The position numbers were made by a program, and so were the translations under genes. Shown here in pieces: positions 27,067 through 35,053 of a stretch of DNA of 35,053 nucleotides. Source of the DNA: Hydrogenophaga sp. (GTDB lineage: Bacteria; Pseudomonadota; Gammaproteobacteria; Burkholderiales; Burkholderiaceae_C); assembly GCA_020723845.1 (NCBI GenBank), contig DYIC01000018.1, positions 1 to 35,053 on the forward strand, written 5' to 3'. The notes under the pieces were generated by a model. The model saw nothing but the letters and a program-made list of their open reading frames with translations, did no database searches and was not told the DNA's origin. Every line of letters begins with the position of its first letter. The first letter of the stretch is position 1.

Positions 27067-27071
27067 CCTCT
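27067..27071 (-). promoter_or_regulatory. Ribosome binding site that fixes the EamA start
   Basis: AGAGG on the minus strand lies 6 bases before the ATG at 27060 and directly touches the ATG at 27066, so it selects the downstream start. Confidence 0.6.
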
Positions 27072-27092
27072 GTGTGACCCGAAAAGGGGCAC

Positions 27093-27098
27093 AGTGTA
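27093..27098 (-). promoter_or_regulatory. -10-like box before the EamA gene
   Basis: TACACT followed by GTGC on the minus strand, 32 bases before the start codon at 27060. It lies in the 79-base gap after the oxidoreductase stop and has no clear -35 box. Confidence 0.35.
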
Positions 27099-27139
27099 CG
27101 CGCGGCGGCCAGCAGCCCGCAGCAGTGGTGCGCTCGGCG

Positions 27140-30100
27140 TCAGGCCACCGCGCGGGCCGCGGGCACAGCGCCCGATTCACCCGCTCGCCAGCGCCGCCGC
27201 AGCTCATCCCACAGCGGACGGGCCGCTTGCAGGTGGCGCGCCTTGACGTGACCAAAGCCCTTGACGCGCGCCGGCCAGCGCGCGATCTCCAGCGCCAGCG
27301 GCAGGCGTTCCGGCCGCAAATCGCGCAACACCTCGTCGATCGCTGCCTCGTACTCGCGGATCAGCGCGCGTTCGGTGCGCCGCTCTTCGGTGTAGCCAAA
27401 GGGGTCGAGGGCCGTGCCACGCAACCCTTTGAGCCGCGCCAACACGCGAAATGCGCCCATCATCCACGGGCCGAATTCACGCTTGACCAGCTCGCCGCGC
27501 TCGTTGCGCTTGGCCAGCAACGGGGGCGCTAGGTGAAAGCGCAGCGTGAAGTCACCCTCGAACTGCGCGCGCAAGCGCTGCAAGAAGGCGCCGTCCGCGT
27601 AGAGCCGCGCGACTTCGTACTCGTCCTTGTAGGCCATGAGCTGCGCCAGATGCACCGCTACCGCTTCGGCCAGCGCGGTCGAACCCGTCCCCAGCGCCGC
27701 TTCGGCCTGCTGCACGCGGCGCACCAGCGCTTCATAACGCTGGGCGTAGGCGGCGTTTTGGTAGCCCGTCAGGTGCTCGACGCGCGTGCGAATCAGGTGC
27801 TCGAGCGTGCGGCGCGGGCGCAGCTCGATCACTTGCGCCGGACTCACCCAACGCTGCACCGCGGCCGGGTCGTGCGCGGCCCGCCGGCCCCACTCGAAAG
27901 CCGCCAGGTTGGCCGCCACCGCCACACCATTGAGTTCGATGGCGCGCTGCAGCGACGCCAGCCCCAGCGGAATCCACCCCTTTTGCCACGCGTAGCCCAA
28001 CACCATGGGGTTGACGTACAGCGTGTCACCCAGCAGTCGCTGCGCGAGCGCCTCGGCGTCGAACGCCGACACGCTCGCGGCGCCAGCGGCCTCGGTGATC
28101 GCCGCGATGCACCGCGCCGAGGGGTTTTGCCAAGCGCCGTCTTTGACGAACGCGGCGGTGGGCGTCGCCTGCGCATTGAGCGCCACGTGGGTGCGCCCCT
28201 CGCGCATGCGCGCCAGCGTCTCGGCGCTGGCGGTGACGATGGGGTCGCAGCCCAAGATCAGGTCCGCGGCCGCCGTGCCCACGCGCGTGGTCAGGATATC
28301 CTCCTGGCGCGCGCCGATGAGCACATGGCTCCAGGTGGCGCCGCCCTTTTGCGCCAGGCCCGCCGCATCCTGCGTCACCACGCCTTTGCCTTCGATGTGC
28401 GCAGCCACCCCCAGCAACTGGCCGATGGTGATGACCCCGGTACCGCCGACGCCCGCCACCACGATGCCCCAGGCCGACGCGCCCGGGCGCAGCTCCGGCA
28501 GCGATGGCTCGGGCAGCGGCGGCAGGGCCGTCGGATCCGGCACGCCCGCATCGCGCCCGGGCTTGCGCAGCTTGCCGCCTCGTACGGTGACGAAGCTGGG
28601 GCAAAAGCCCTTGACGCAGGAAAAGTCCTTGTTGCACGTGCTCTGGTTGATGGTGCGCTTGCGGCCGAACTCGGTCTCCAGCGGCTCCACGCTCAAGCAG
28701 TTGCTTTGCACGCCGCAATCGCCACAGCCCTCGCAGACGCGCTCGTTGATCACGGCACGCTGGTCGGGGTCGGCCATCAGGCCGCGCTTGCGGCGGCGGC
28801 GTTTCTCGGTGGCGCAGGTCTGGTCATAGATGATCGCGGTCACGCCCTCGGTGTCGCGGCATTCGCGTTGCACGCGATCAAGCTCGTCGCGGTGCAGCAC
28901 CGGCACGTCGGGCGGCAGCGTCAGCGTCACGCCGCCGAGGGTGGTGTGGTGCGCGCCCGCGTACTTGGCGGGCTCATCCGTCACGATGAAGAGCTTGCGC
29001 ACCCCCTCGCTGCGCAGGCTGTGCACGATCTGCAGCACCGAGTGCCCCTCGGGCCGCTCGCCCACGGGCTGGCCGCCGGTCATGGCCACCGCGTCGTTGT
29101 ACAGGATCTTGTACGTGATGTTGACCCCGGCGGCAATCGCCTGCCGGATAGCCAACAGCCCGCTGTGAAAGTAGGTGCCATCGCCCAGGTTCGCGAAGAT
29201 GTGCTTTTCGTTCGAGAACGGCTGCTGCCCCACCCACGGCACGCCCTCGCCCCCCATCTGCGTGAACGCAACCGTGTGGCGGTCCATCCAGATCGCCATG
29301 TAATGGCAGCCAATGCCCGCCATCGCGCGCGAGCCCTCGGGCACCCGCGTCGAGGTGTTGTGCGGGCAGCCCGAGCAAAACCAGGGCACGCGCTGCACGT
29401 CGCGCAGCTGCGCCTGCAACGTCTGCAGCGAGCGCTCACGCGCCTCGATGATGGCCAACTGCGCCTGCACCCGGGCAGCGATATCGCTGCCTTCCGGCAG
29501 CAGACCGCGCCGACGCAGCCGCTTGACCAGCGCGCGCGCGATGATGGCAGGCGTCAAGTCGGCGTTGGCGCGCAGCAACTGGTTGGCACTGGGGTTGGGC
29601 ATGGACCATTCGCCCCCCGAGTGGTCGCCCTCGATCTCGTCGAACTTACCCAGCACGTCAGGGCGCACGTCGGGACGCCAGTTGTAGAGCTCTTCCTTGA
29701 GCTGGTATTCGATGACCTGGCGTTTTTCTTCTACCACCAGGATCTCGCGCAAGCCTTGGGCGAACGCGCGCGTGATCTGCGCCTCCAGCGGCCACACCAC
29801 CGCCACCTTGTGCACGCGAATGCCGAGCTGGCGGCAGGTATCGTCGTCCAGCCCCAAGTCATGCAGGGCTTGACGCAAGTCGTTGTAGGCCTTGCCGCTG
29901 GCGATGATGCCGTAGCGGTCGTTCGGGCCTTCGATGACGTTGTGGTTGAGCCGGTTGGCACGCACATAGGCCAGCGCGGCGTACCACTTGTAGTCCATCA
30001 GCCGCTCTTCCTGCTCCAGCGGCATGTCCGGCCAGCGGATGTGCACCCCCCCGGCGGGCAGCTCGAAGTCGTCGGGCAGGGCGATGCGCACGCGCTCGGG

Positions 30101-30781
30101 GTCGATCTCGACCGTGGCACTGGACTCGACGATCTCCTGGATCGTCTTCATCCCTACCCACACGCCGGCATAGCGGCTCATGGCCCAGGCGTGCAGGCCC
30201 AGGTCTAGGATCTCCTGCACGCTGGCCGGAAAGAACACCGGCAGCCCACAGGCCTTGAAAATATGGTCGCTCTGGTGCGCGGCCGTCGAGCTCTTGGCCA
30301 CGTGGTCGTCGCCCGCCACGGCGATCACGCCCCCCCAGGGCGTCGTGCCCGCCATGTTGGCGTGCTTGAAGACATCGGCGCACCGGTCCACACCCGGCCC
30401 CTTACCGTACCACAGGCCAAACACGCCGTCGTACTTGGCGCTGCCCGGCGGCGCAAAGCCCAACTGCTGCGTGCCCCAGACGGCGGTGGCCGCCAGCTCC
30501 TCATTGACCCCGGGCTGAAACACCACGTGGTGCGTTTGCAGGTGCTGGCGCGCTTTCCACAGCGCTTGGTCGTAGCCCCCCAACGGAGAGCCGCGGTAGC
30601 CGCTGATAAAGCCGGCGGTGTGCTTGCCTTGCAGCCGGTCGCGCTGGTGTTGCAACATAGGCAGGCGCACCAGCGCATGGATGCCGCTCATGAAGGCGCG
30701 GCCCCGCTCCAGGGTGTATTTATCGTCCAACGAAACGCTTTCGAGCGCGCGCCGGACGTGCTCGGGCAACGGTGCGGTCAT
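27140..30781 (-). CDS. Indolepyruvate ferredoxin oxidoreductase, fused single-chain form
   Basis: A 1213-residue thiamine-diphosphate and iron-sulfur enzyme that oxidatively decarboxylates aryl-pyruvates to acyl-CoA, passing electrons to ferredoxin. The first about 480 residues form the pyrimidine-binding part (FISGYRGSPLGGYD near 48-61). A TPP-binding domain follows, with SGCPHN and GIGCHYMAIWMDR, ending near the GDGTYFHSG and ILYNDAVAMTGGQP segments. A cysteine-rich ferredoxin-like part begins near residue 681 (CEGCGDCG, then further cysteines). The gamma-like domain begins with GVGGTGVITIG near 777. Archaeal versions are split in two subunits (IorAB); the fusion is common in Proteobacteria. 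The ATG at 30781 has GAGAGGAG 8 bases upstream. It is divergent from pgi. Confidence 0.93.
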   Translation of the reverse strand: MTAPLPEHVRRALESVSLDDKYTLERGRAFMSGIHALVRLPMLQHQRDRLQGKHTAGFISGYRGSPLGGYDQALWKARQHLQTHHVVFQPGVNEELAATAVWGTQQLGFAPPGSAKYDGVFGLWYGKGPGVDRCADVFKHANMAGTTPWGGVIAVAGDDHVAKSSTAAHQSDHIFKACGLPVFFPASVQEILDLGLHAWAMSRYAGVWVGMKTIQEIVESSATVEIDPERVRIALPDDFELPAGGVHIRWPDMPLEQEERLMDYKWYAALAYVRANRLNHNVIEGPNDRYGIIASGKAYNDLRQALHDLGLDDDTCRQLGIRVHKVAVVWPLEAQITRAFAQGLREILVVEEKRQVIEYQLKEELYNWRPDVRPDVLGKFDEIEGDHSGGEWSMPNPSANQLLRANADLTPAIIARALVKRLRRRGLLPEGSDIAARVQAQLAIIEARERSLQTLQAQLRDVQRVPWFCSGCPHNTSTRVPEGSRAMAGIGCHYMAIWMDRHTVAFTQMGGEGVPWVGQQPFSNEKHIFANLGDGTYFHSGLLAIRQAIAAGVNITYKILYNDAVAMTGGQPVGERPEGHSVLQIVHSLRSEGVRKLFIVTDEPAKYAGAHHTTLGGVTLTLPPDVPVLHRDELDRVQRECRDTEGVTAIIYDQTCATEKRRRRKRGLMADPDQRAVINERVCEGCGDCGVQSNCLSVEPLETEFGRKRTINQSTCNKDFSCVKGFCPSFVTVRGGKLRKPGRDAGVPDPTALPPLPEPSLPELRPGASAWGIVVAGVGGTGVITIGQLLGVAAHIEGKGVVTQDAAGLAQKGGATWSHVLIGARQEDILTTRVGTAAADLILGCDPIVTASAETLARMREGRTHVALNAQATPTAAFVKDGAWQNPSARCIAAITEAAGAASVSAFDAEALAQRLLGDTLYVNPMVLGYAWQKGWIPLGLASLQRAIELNGVAVAANLAAFEWGRRAAHDPAAVQRWVSPAQVIELRPRRTLEHLIRTRVEHLTGYQNAAYAQRYEALVRRVQQAEAALGTGSTALAEAVAVHLAQLMAYKDEYEVARLYADGAFLQRLRAQFEGDFTLRFHLAPPLLAKRNERGELVKREFGPWMMGAFRVLARLKGLRGTALDPFGYTEERRTERALIREYEAAIDEVLRDLRPERLPLALEIARWPARVKGFGHVKARHLQAARPLWDELRRRWRAGESGAVPAARAVA

Positions 30782-30789
30782 GGCAGGAT

Positions 30790-30797
30790 CTCCTCTC
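30790..30797 (-). promoter_or_regulatory. Ribosome binding site that fixes the oxidoreductase start
   Basis: GAGAGGAG on the minus strand, 8 bases before the ATG at 30781. It rules against upstream in-frame starts up to 30937, which would put this tract inside the gene and add a low-complexity Ala/Arg stretch. Confidence 0.75.
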
Positions 30798-30908
30798 ATC
30801 GCAGTGGCCGGTAAGCCACGAAAACCGGGCGGCGGGCCTGCCAGCGCCCGCGAGAGCGCGAGCAGGATCTCTGCCGCGCGCACCGCTGCGCCCGGGACGA
30901 CAGGCTGC

Positions 30909-30914
30909 AGTGTA
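30909..30914 (-). promoter_or_regulatory. -10-like box before the oxidoreductase
   Basis: TACACT followed by GCAG on the minus strand, 127 bases before the start codon. It lies in the 207-base gap shared with divergent pgi. No good -35 box is visible. The predicted leader of about 120 bases would be the longest in the window. Confidence 0.35.
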
Positions 30915-30968
30915 GAACCAAGGCGGCGTGCGTGCACCCAAGGGGTTTCCCGATGGCGTCAAGCGCCA

Positions 30969-30981
30969 GTGCTACAGTGCG
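30969..30981 (+). promoter_or_regulatory. Extended -10-like element before pgi
   Basis: GTGCTACAGTGCG, with TACAGT at 30973-30978 preceded by TG-C, lies 10 bases before the pgi ATG. The same 13 bases occur before marC at 32608-32620. If it is a promoter, the leader is only three or four bases long. Confidence 0.45.
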
Positions 30982-30988
30982 GCCGCGT

Positions 30989-32593
30989 ATGTCACACACT
31001 CCGGTTTTCGTCCCCCCCCAGCGGCGCCGCGCGTGGCAAAGCCTGCAAGCCTTGGCCGACCAACCGCGGCCCCACCTGCGTACCCTGTTGGCAGCCGCCG
31101 ACCCCGAACGCACGGCCGCGCTGCAATTCCACGCCGCCGGCCTGACATTGGACGCCACCCGCCAGGCCATCACACTGCCCATCTGGCACACGCTGCTGGC
31201 GCTGGCGCAGGAAAGTGACGTACAGGCACATATCGAGGCGATGTGGCGAGGCGAGCCCGTCAACCCCACCGAAGGGCGCGCCGCCCTGCACGTGGCATTG
31301 CGCGGCGGCCCCTTGGCCGATCCCCCGTGGGGTCAGACCATCCAGTTCGAGGTGCGCGCAGAGCTCGCCCGCTTTCTCGACACCGCCGAACGCATCCGCG
31401 ACGGCCAGTGGCGGGGCAGCGACGGTCAGCCCGTGCGACACGTCGTCAACCTCGGCATCGGTGGCTCTGATCTGGGCCCACGCATGGCCGTGCGGGCGCT
31501 CGCCCCTGAACGCCCGGGGCCCGTGCGCGTGCATTTCGTCTCCAACGTCGACGCCCACGCGCTGCACGACGTGCTGCAGCCGCTCGATCCACGGCAAACG
31601 CTCTTCATCGTTCAGAGCAAGACCTTCACCACCCAAGAGACCCTGACGCTGGCGGCGAGCGCGCGCCGCTGGCTGGCCAACGCCGGCATTGCCGAGGCGG
31701 CGCAGCAGCCCCACTGGATCGCCGTCACCGCGCACCCCGAGCGCGCGCAGGCCTGGGGCGTGCCAGCTGCGCAAATCCACCGCTTTTGGGATTGGGTTGG
31801 AGGGCGCTACTCGCTGTGGAGCGCCATCGGGCTGCCGCTAGCCATCGCAATTGGCCGCACCGGGTTCGAGCAGCTGCTCGCCGGCGGCCATGCCGTGGAT
31901 GAACACGTCCGTCATGCGCCGCCCGCGCGCAACCTGCCCCTTGCGCTGGCGCTGTTGGGCGTGTGGAACCGCAATTTTCTGCGCTGCCCGACCTTGGCGG
32001 TCGCCGTCTACAGCGCGCGGCTGGACGGATGGGTGCCCTTTCAGCAGCAGCTGGAGATGGAGTCGAACGGCAAGTCGGTCCACGTCGACGGCAGTGCCGT
32101 CGCGGTGGACACCTGCCCCATCGTCTGGGGTGGACTGGGCAACGACGGCCAACACGCCTATTTTCAGCTGCTGCATCAAGGCACCCACCGCATCGCGGTG
32201 GACTTCATCGGCGTGCAGGATCTCGGTGAACCGCTGCCGCTGGGATCGGCCCATGCGCGCGTGGTGCGCAACAACCTGCTGGCGCAAGCGCAGGCGCTGG
32301 CCGAAGGCCGGGACGAAGCCGCCACGGCCGCCGCCCTGCGCGCCGAGGGTCTGGACGAGGTCAGCGTCGCCCGGATGACCCCGCACCGCACCTACCGCGG
32401 CAACGTGCCGAGCAACCTGATCTGGTTGCCTCGGCTCGATCCGTACCACCTGGGCGCCCTGATCGCTGCCCACGAACACAAAGTGTTTTATCAGGCGGTT
32501 CTGTGGGGTATTCACCCGTTCGACCAATGGGGGGTCGAACTGGGCAAGACGCTGGCTCAACAGCAACCCGGCGGCAACGCACATAGGCACTGA
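30989..32593 (+). CDS. pgi: Glucose-6-phosphate isomerase
   Basis: Interconverts glucose 6-phosphate and fructose 6-phosphate. The sugar-phosphate-binding LGIGGSDLGPRM lies at 155-166, QSKTFTTQET follows near 209-218, the catalytic glutamate is E358 in MESNGKS, the catalytic histidine is in GNDGQHAYFQ, and the C-terminal lysine is K520 in VELGK. The length of 534 residues is normal. I chose the ATG at 30989 because it gives a compact N-terminus; ATG codons at 30953 and 30932 would run upstream through the promoter-like element. It is divergent from the oxidoreductase. Confidence 0.97.
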   Translation: MSHTPVFVPPQRRRAWQSLQALADQPRPHLRTLLAAADPERTAALQFHAAGLTLDATRQAITLPIWHTLLALAQESDVQAHIEAMWRGEPVNPTEGRAALHVALRGGPLADPPWGQTIQFEVRAELARFLDTAERIRDGQWRGSDGQPVRHVVNLGIGGSDLGPRMAVRALAPERPGPVRVHFVSNVDAHALHDVLQPLDPRQTLFIVQSKTFTTQETLTLAASARRWLANAGIAEAAQQPHWIAVTAHPERAQAWGVPAAQIHRFWDWVGGRYSLWSAIGLPLAIAIGRTGFEQLLAGGHAVDEHVRHAPPARNLPLALALLGVWNRNFLRCPTLAVAVYSARLDGWVPFQQQLEMESNGKSVHVDGSAVAVDTCPIVWGGLGNDGQHAYFQLLHQGTHRIAVDFIGVQDLGEPLPLGSAHARVVRNNLLAQAQALAEGRDEAATAAALRAEGLDEVSVARMTPHRTYRGNVPSNLIWLPRLDPYHLGALIAAHEHKVFYQAVLWGIHPFDQWGVELGKTLAQQQPGGNAHRH

Positions 32594-32607
32594 GGACGCC
32601 ACTCGGG

Positions 32608-32620
32608 GTGCTACAGTGCG
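32608..32620 (+). promoter_or_regulatory. Extended -10-like element before the MarC gene
   Basis: The same 13 bases as before pgi (GTGCTACAGTGCG), with TACAGT at 32612-32617, lie 22 bases before the ATG at 32640. A GTG at 32616 within the element is in frame but unlikely to be the start. Confidence 0.45.
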
Positions 32621-32639
32621 TCTGACGCGCGCATTGCCC

Positions 32640-33263
32640 ATGGACCTCAAGCCCCTCATCACCCTGCTGGCCATCGTCAACCCCTTGGCCATCGTGCCCT
32701 TCTTCATCCACTACACGCTGGGCTTCTCGCCTCGCCAGCGGCGGCGCACGGTGGCCATCTCGGCGCTGACGGCCTTCGCGGTCATCGCCGTGTGCGCCCT
32801 CGCGGGCTTGCAGATCCTGGAGTTCTTTGGCATCTCGCTGGCCAGCTTCCAGGTCGGCGGCGGCATGCTGCTGTTGATGTCGGCGCTGTCGATGCTCAAT
32901 GCGCAGCCCGCCGAGGCCAAAGCCACGCGCGACGAGGTCGACGACGCCGCCAGCCGCGCCTCGATCGCCGTCGTACCGTTGACCATTCCGCTGCTCACCG
33001 GCCCGGCCACCATGTCTACCGTCGTCATCTACGCCGACCAGGCCAAGACCTTCTGGCAACACGCGGCTTTGGTCGGCTACGGTGTCGTCATCGCCGCGGC
33101 GACCGCGCTGTGCTTTACCCTGGCCGAGCCGATCTCGCGTGTACTCGGGAAGACAGGCATCAATGTCATGACCCGCTTGATGGGCCTGATTCTTGCGGCA
33201 TTGGCGGTGGAGGTGATGGCCAGTGGCCTGGTGCGGCTATTTCCGGCACTGGCGGGGGGATAG
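32640..33263 (+). CDS. MarC/NAAT family membrane protein
   Basis: Integral membrane protein of 207 residues with six hydrophobic segments, the size and pattern of the MarC family. Family segments are LLAIVNPLAIVPFF near 8-21 and PLTIPLLTGPATMSTVV near 113-129. The biochemical role of most MarC proteins is unknown; the name comes from the mar locus, but MarC does not determine multidrug resistance, and an amino acid transport role has been shown for only a few relatives. The ATG at 32640 gives MDLKPLITLLA. It begins 46 bases after pgi with its own promoter-like element. Confidence 0.9.
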   Translation: MDLKPLITLLAIVNPLAIVPFFIHYTLGFSPRQRRRTVAISALTAFAVIAVCALAGLQILEFFGISLASFQVGGGMLLLMSALSMLNAQPAEAKATRDEVDDAASRASIAVVPLTIPLLTGPATMSTVVIYADQAKTFWQHAALVGYGVVIAAATALCFTLAEPISRVLGKTGINVMTRLMGLILAALAVEVMASGLVRLFPALAGG

Positions 33264-33308
33264 TGCGGGCGGAGGTGCCAGCGCAGCGATCGCGGCACAA
33301 TGCGTCCC

Positions 33309-33818
33309 ATGGACGATGTCTTCGAGTACCGGGTGCTGTTTTTTTGCATGGGCAACATCTGCCGCAGCCCCACCGCCCACGGCGTCTTGCGCGAGCGGCT
33401 GCTGGCCCGTGGCCTGCACCAACGCGTGGCGGTCGATTCGGCAGGCACCCACGCCTACCATGTGGGCGAGCCCCCGGATCCGCGCAGCCAGTACCACGCC
33501 CAACGGCGCGGGTACGACCTGTCGGATCTGCGTGCGCGGCAACTGGCGCCTGCCGATTTCGAGCGCGCCCACCTGCTGCTGGCCATGGACTGGGACAACC
33601 TGGCGCTGGCCGAGGCCATGTGTCCGCCCGCGCATCGGCGCAAGCTGCGACGCCTCACAGAGTTCTGCCGCCGCCATGACAGTCCGGTCGTGCCCGACCC
33701 CTACTACGGGGGCACCGACGGTTTCGAGCACGTGCTCGACCTGATCGAGGACGCCTGCGACGGACTCATCGACCACATCGAACGCGTGCTCGCCGCGCGC
33801 CAGCCGACTCGTCACTGA
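33309..33818 (+). CDS. Low-molecular-weight protein-tyrosine phosphatase
   Basis: Cytosolic phosphatase of 169 residues. The P-loop CMGNICRS gives nucleophile C13 and R19, and the general acid D130 lies in PDPYYGG (129-134), all as in the family. C18 beside the nucleophile is the usual second cysteine that can form a protective disulfide. The ATG at 33309 and one at 33300 are both in frame. A CACAAT box at 33296-33301 overlaps the earlier ATG; if it is a real -10 site, only 33309 can be used and the mRNA would be nearly leaderless. No tyrosine kinase or capsule genes are in the window, so its target is unknown. It ends 4 bases before the CoA transferase gene. Confidence 0.93.
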   Translation: MDDVFEYRVLFFCMGNICRSPTAHGVLRERLLARGLHQRVAVDSAGTHAYHVGEPPDPRSQYHAQRRGYDLSDLRARQLAPADFERAHLLLAMDWDNLALAEAMCPPAHRRKLRRLTEFCRRHDSPVVPDPYYGGTDGFEHVLDLIEDACDGLIDHIERVLAARQPTRH

Positions 33819-33822
33819 CCCC

Positions 33823-35028
33823 ATGCAAACCCCTGAACGCGACGCCTTGCCCGCTGCCGGCCCCCTGGCTGGCATCCGTGTGCTCGAACTCGGCCAGTTG
33901 ATCGCGGGGCCGTTTGCGGCCAAAACGCTTGCCGACTTCGGTGCCGACGTCATCAAAATCGAGCCGCCCTCGGGCGACCCACTGCGCAAATGGCGCCTGT
34001 TGCGCGACGGCACATCGGTGTGGTGGGAGGTGCAATCGCGCAACAAGCGCTCTGTGTGTGCCGATCTGCGCACGCCTGAGGGACAGGCGCTGGTGCGGCG
34101 GCTGGCTGCCGAAGCCGACGTGTTGATCGAAAACTTCAAGCCCGGCACCCTCGAAGACTGGGGCCTGGGCTGGGACGAGCTGCACGCCCTCAACCCGCGG
34201 CTGGTGATGCTGCGGCTATCCGGCTATGGACAGACGGGGCCCTACGCACACAAACCCGGCTTTGGCATCCTGGGTGAGGCCATGGGCGGGCTGCGCTACC
34301 TGACCGGCGAGCCCGGACGTACCCCCGTGCGCTGCGGCGTTTCTATCGGCGACTCGATCGCCGCCCTGCACGGCGTCATTGGCGTGCTGATGGCGCTCTA
34401 CCACCGCGATGCGCGCGGCGGCACGGGGCAGATGGTCGACGTCGCCCTGTACGAGAGCGTGTTCAACCTGATGGAGAGCTTGCTACCCGAATACGACGCT
34501 TTTGGTGTCGTGCGCGAGCGCGCGGGCAGCGCGTTGCCAGGCATCGCTCCGTCCAATGCCTACCGCTGTCGCTCGGGCCCCGACGGGCGGGAAACCTATG
34601 TGCTGATCGGTGGCAACGGTGATGGCATCTTTCGGCGCTTGATGACCGCGATCGGCCGCGACGACTTGGCGCAAGACCCCGAGCTGGCCCACAACGACGG
34701 CCGCGCCCGCCGCGCACACGAGCTCGACGCCGCCATCGAAGCCTGGACCCAGCAGCGCAGCGTGGATGAGGTGATCCAGACCCTTGACGCCGCCGACGTC
34801 CCCGTCGGCAAAATCTACAGCGTGGCCGACATCGCGCGCGACCCGCAATACCACGCGCGCGCCATGATCGTGCAAACCACCGACCGCGAGGGCCGCCCGC
34901 TCAAAGTGCCGGGCGTCGTGCCCAAGCTGAGCGCCACCCCGGGGTCGTTACGCCACCGGGCACCGCGGCTGGGGGAGCATGACGATGACGTGCGCCACGC
35001 CGCGGGCTGGCCCTGCCGGGGCGGCTGA
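33823..35028 (+). CDS. CaiB/BaiF family (class III) CoA transferase
   Basis: A 401-residue CoA transferase of the formyl-CoA:oxalate/carnitine type, which moves CoA between carboxylic acids through an aspartyl anhydride. The N-terminal part has the family GIRVLELGQLIAGPFA near 17-32 and DFGADVIKIEPP near 38-49. The catalytic aspartate is D177 in SIGDSIAALHG. GQMVDVALYESVFNLMES and PSNAYRC follow. The acyl substrates cannot be told from sequence. It starts 4 bases after the phosphatase stop, so the two are co-transcribed, though no metabolic link is obvious. The last 25 bases of the window after it hold nothing recognisable. Confidence 0.93.
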   Translation: MQTPERDALPAAGPLAGIRVLELGQLIAGPFAAKTLADFGADVIKIEPPSGDPLRKWRLLRDGTSVWWEVQSRNKRSVCADLRTPEGQALVRRLAAEADVLIENFKPGTLEDWGLGWDELHALNPRLVMLRLSGYGQTGPYAHKPGFGILGEAMGGLRYLTGEPGRTPVRCGVSIGDSIAALHGVIGVLMALYHRDARGGTGQMVDVALYESVFNLMESLLPEYDAFGVVRERAGSALPGIAPSNAYRCRSGPDGRETYVLIGGNGDGIFRRLMTAIGRDDLAQDPELAHNDGRARRAHELDAAIEAWTQQRSVDEVIQTLDAADVPVGKIYSVADIARDPQYHARAMIVQTTDREGRPLKVPGVVPKLSATPGSLRHRAPRLGEHDDDVRHAAGWPCRGG

Positions 35029-35053
35029 ACCGTTGCATTCGGCCCAGGCCAAT

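Noticed and set aside
27533-30208. 891-codon open frame on the plus strand
   Set aside because: Antisense to the clearly recognised indolepyruvate oxidoreductase; no domain and no ribosome binding site.
1-35053. Mobile element, prophage, CRISPR array or genomic island
   Set aside because: No transposase, integrase, phage gene, direct-repeat array or composition break was seen; all genes share similar high-GC codon use.

Overview
The window reads as ordinary chromosome of a very GC-rich betaproteobacterium, most likely Burkholderiales and close to Comamonadaceae. That assignment is inferred from protein similarity as I recognise it, from the very high GC of coding DNA, and from gene orders such as def-fmt facing a LysM gene plus dprA. 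I see no insertion sequence, prophage, CRISPR array, tRNA or rRNA gene inside the window. Coding density is very high; the longest gaps are about 290 bases (left edge) and 283 bases (hemE to priA).

Layout. Bases 1-290 hold an AT-richer patch with a promoter pointing left out of the window, probably towards a stable-RNA operon. Bases 291-3583 (+) carry a Uup-type ABC-F ATPase, a LysE-family exporter and a histidine-phosphatase-fold protein. Bases 3596-5760 (-) carry cyclopropane fatty acid synthase followed by a creatininase-fold hydrolase. Bases 5936-11734 (+) carry a DsbD/ScsB-type thiol reductase, hemE and priA; the hemE-priA gap has two perfect DnaA boxes and a long inverted repeat. An AEC transporter (-) separates priA from rep (+). 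Next comes a two-gene signalling unit: a small secreted protein with a molybdopterin-oxidoreductase-like fold but no cysteine in its mature part, overlapping by 4 bases a membrane hybrid histidine kinase. Bases 17427-20167 (-) form a tightly overlapping def-fmt-azlC-azlD string. Facing it are a LysM protein and dprA (+). Bases 22701-25938 (-) are yajC-secD-secF, preceded by an EamA-family transporter. A 1213-residue fused indolepyruvate ferredoxin oxidoreductase (-) is divergent from pgi (+). A MarC-family membrane protein, a low-molecular-weight phosphotyrosine phosphatase and a CaiB/BaiF CoA transferase (+) close the window.

How the genes fit together. Most are housekeeping: replication restart (PriA, Rep), DNA uptake processing (DprA), protein N-terminal maturation (Fmt, Def), Sec translocation (YajC-SecDF), haem synthesis (HemE) and glycolysis/gluconeogenesis (Pgi). 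The parts most worth a second look are the cysteine-less SUOX-fold protein with its hybrid kinase, the hemE-priA intergenic element, a hairpin abutting the cfa ribosome binding site, and a recurring TACAnTGC promoter-like element close to many starts. All start choices are from ribosome binding sites, family N-termini and spacing read by eye; no alignment or structure prediction was run.
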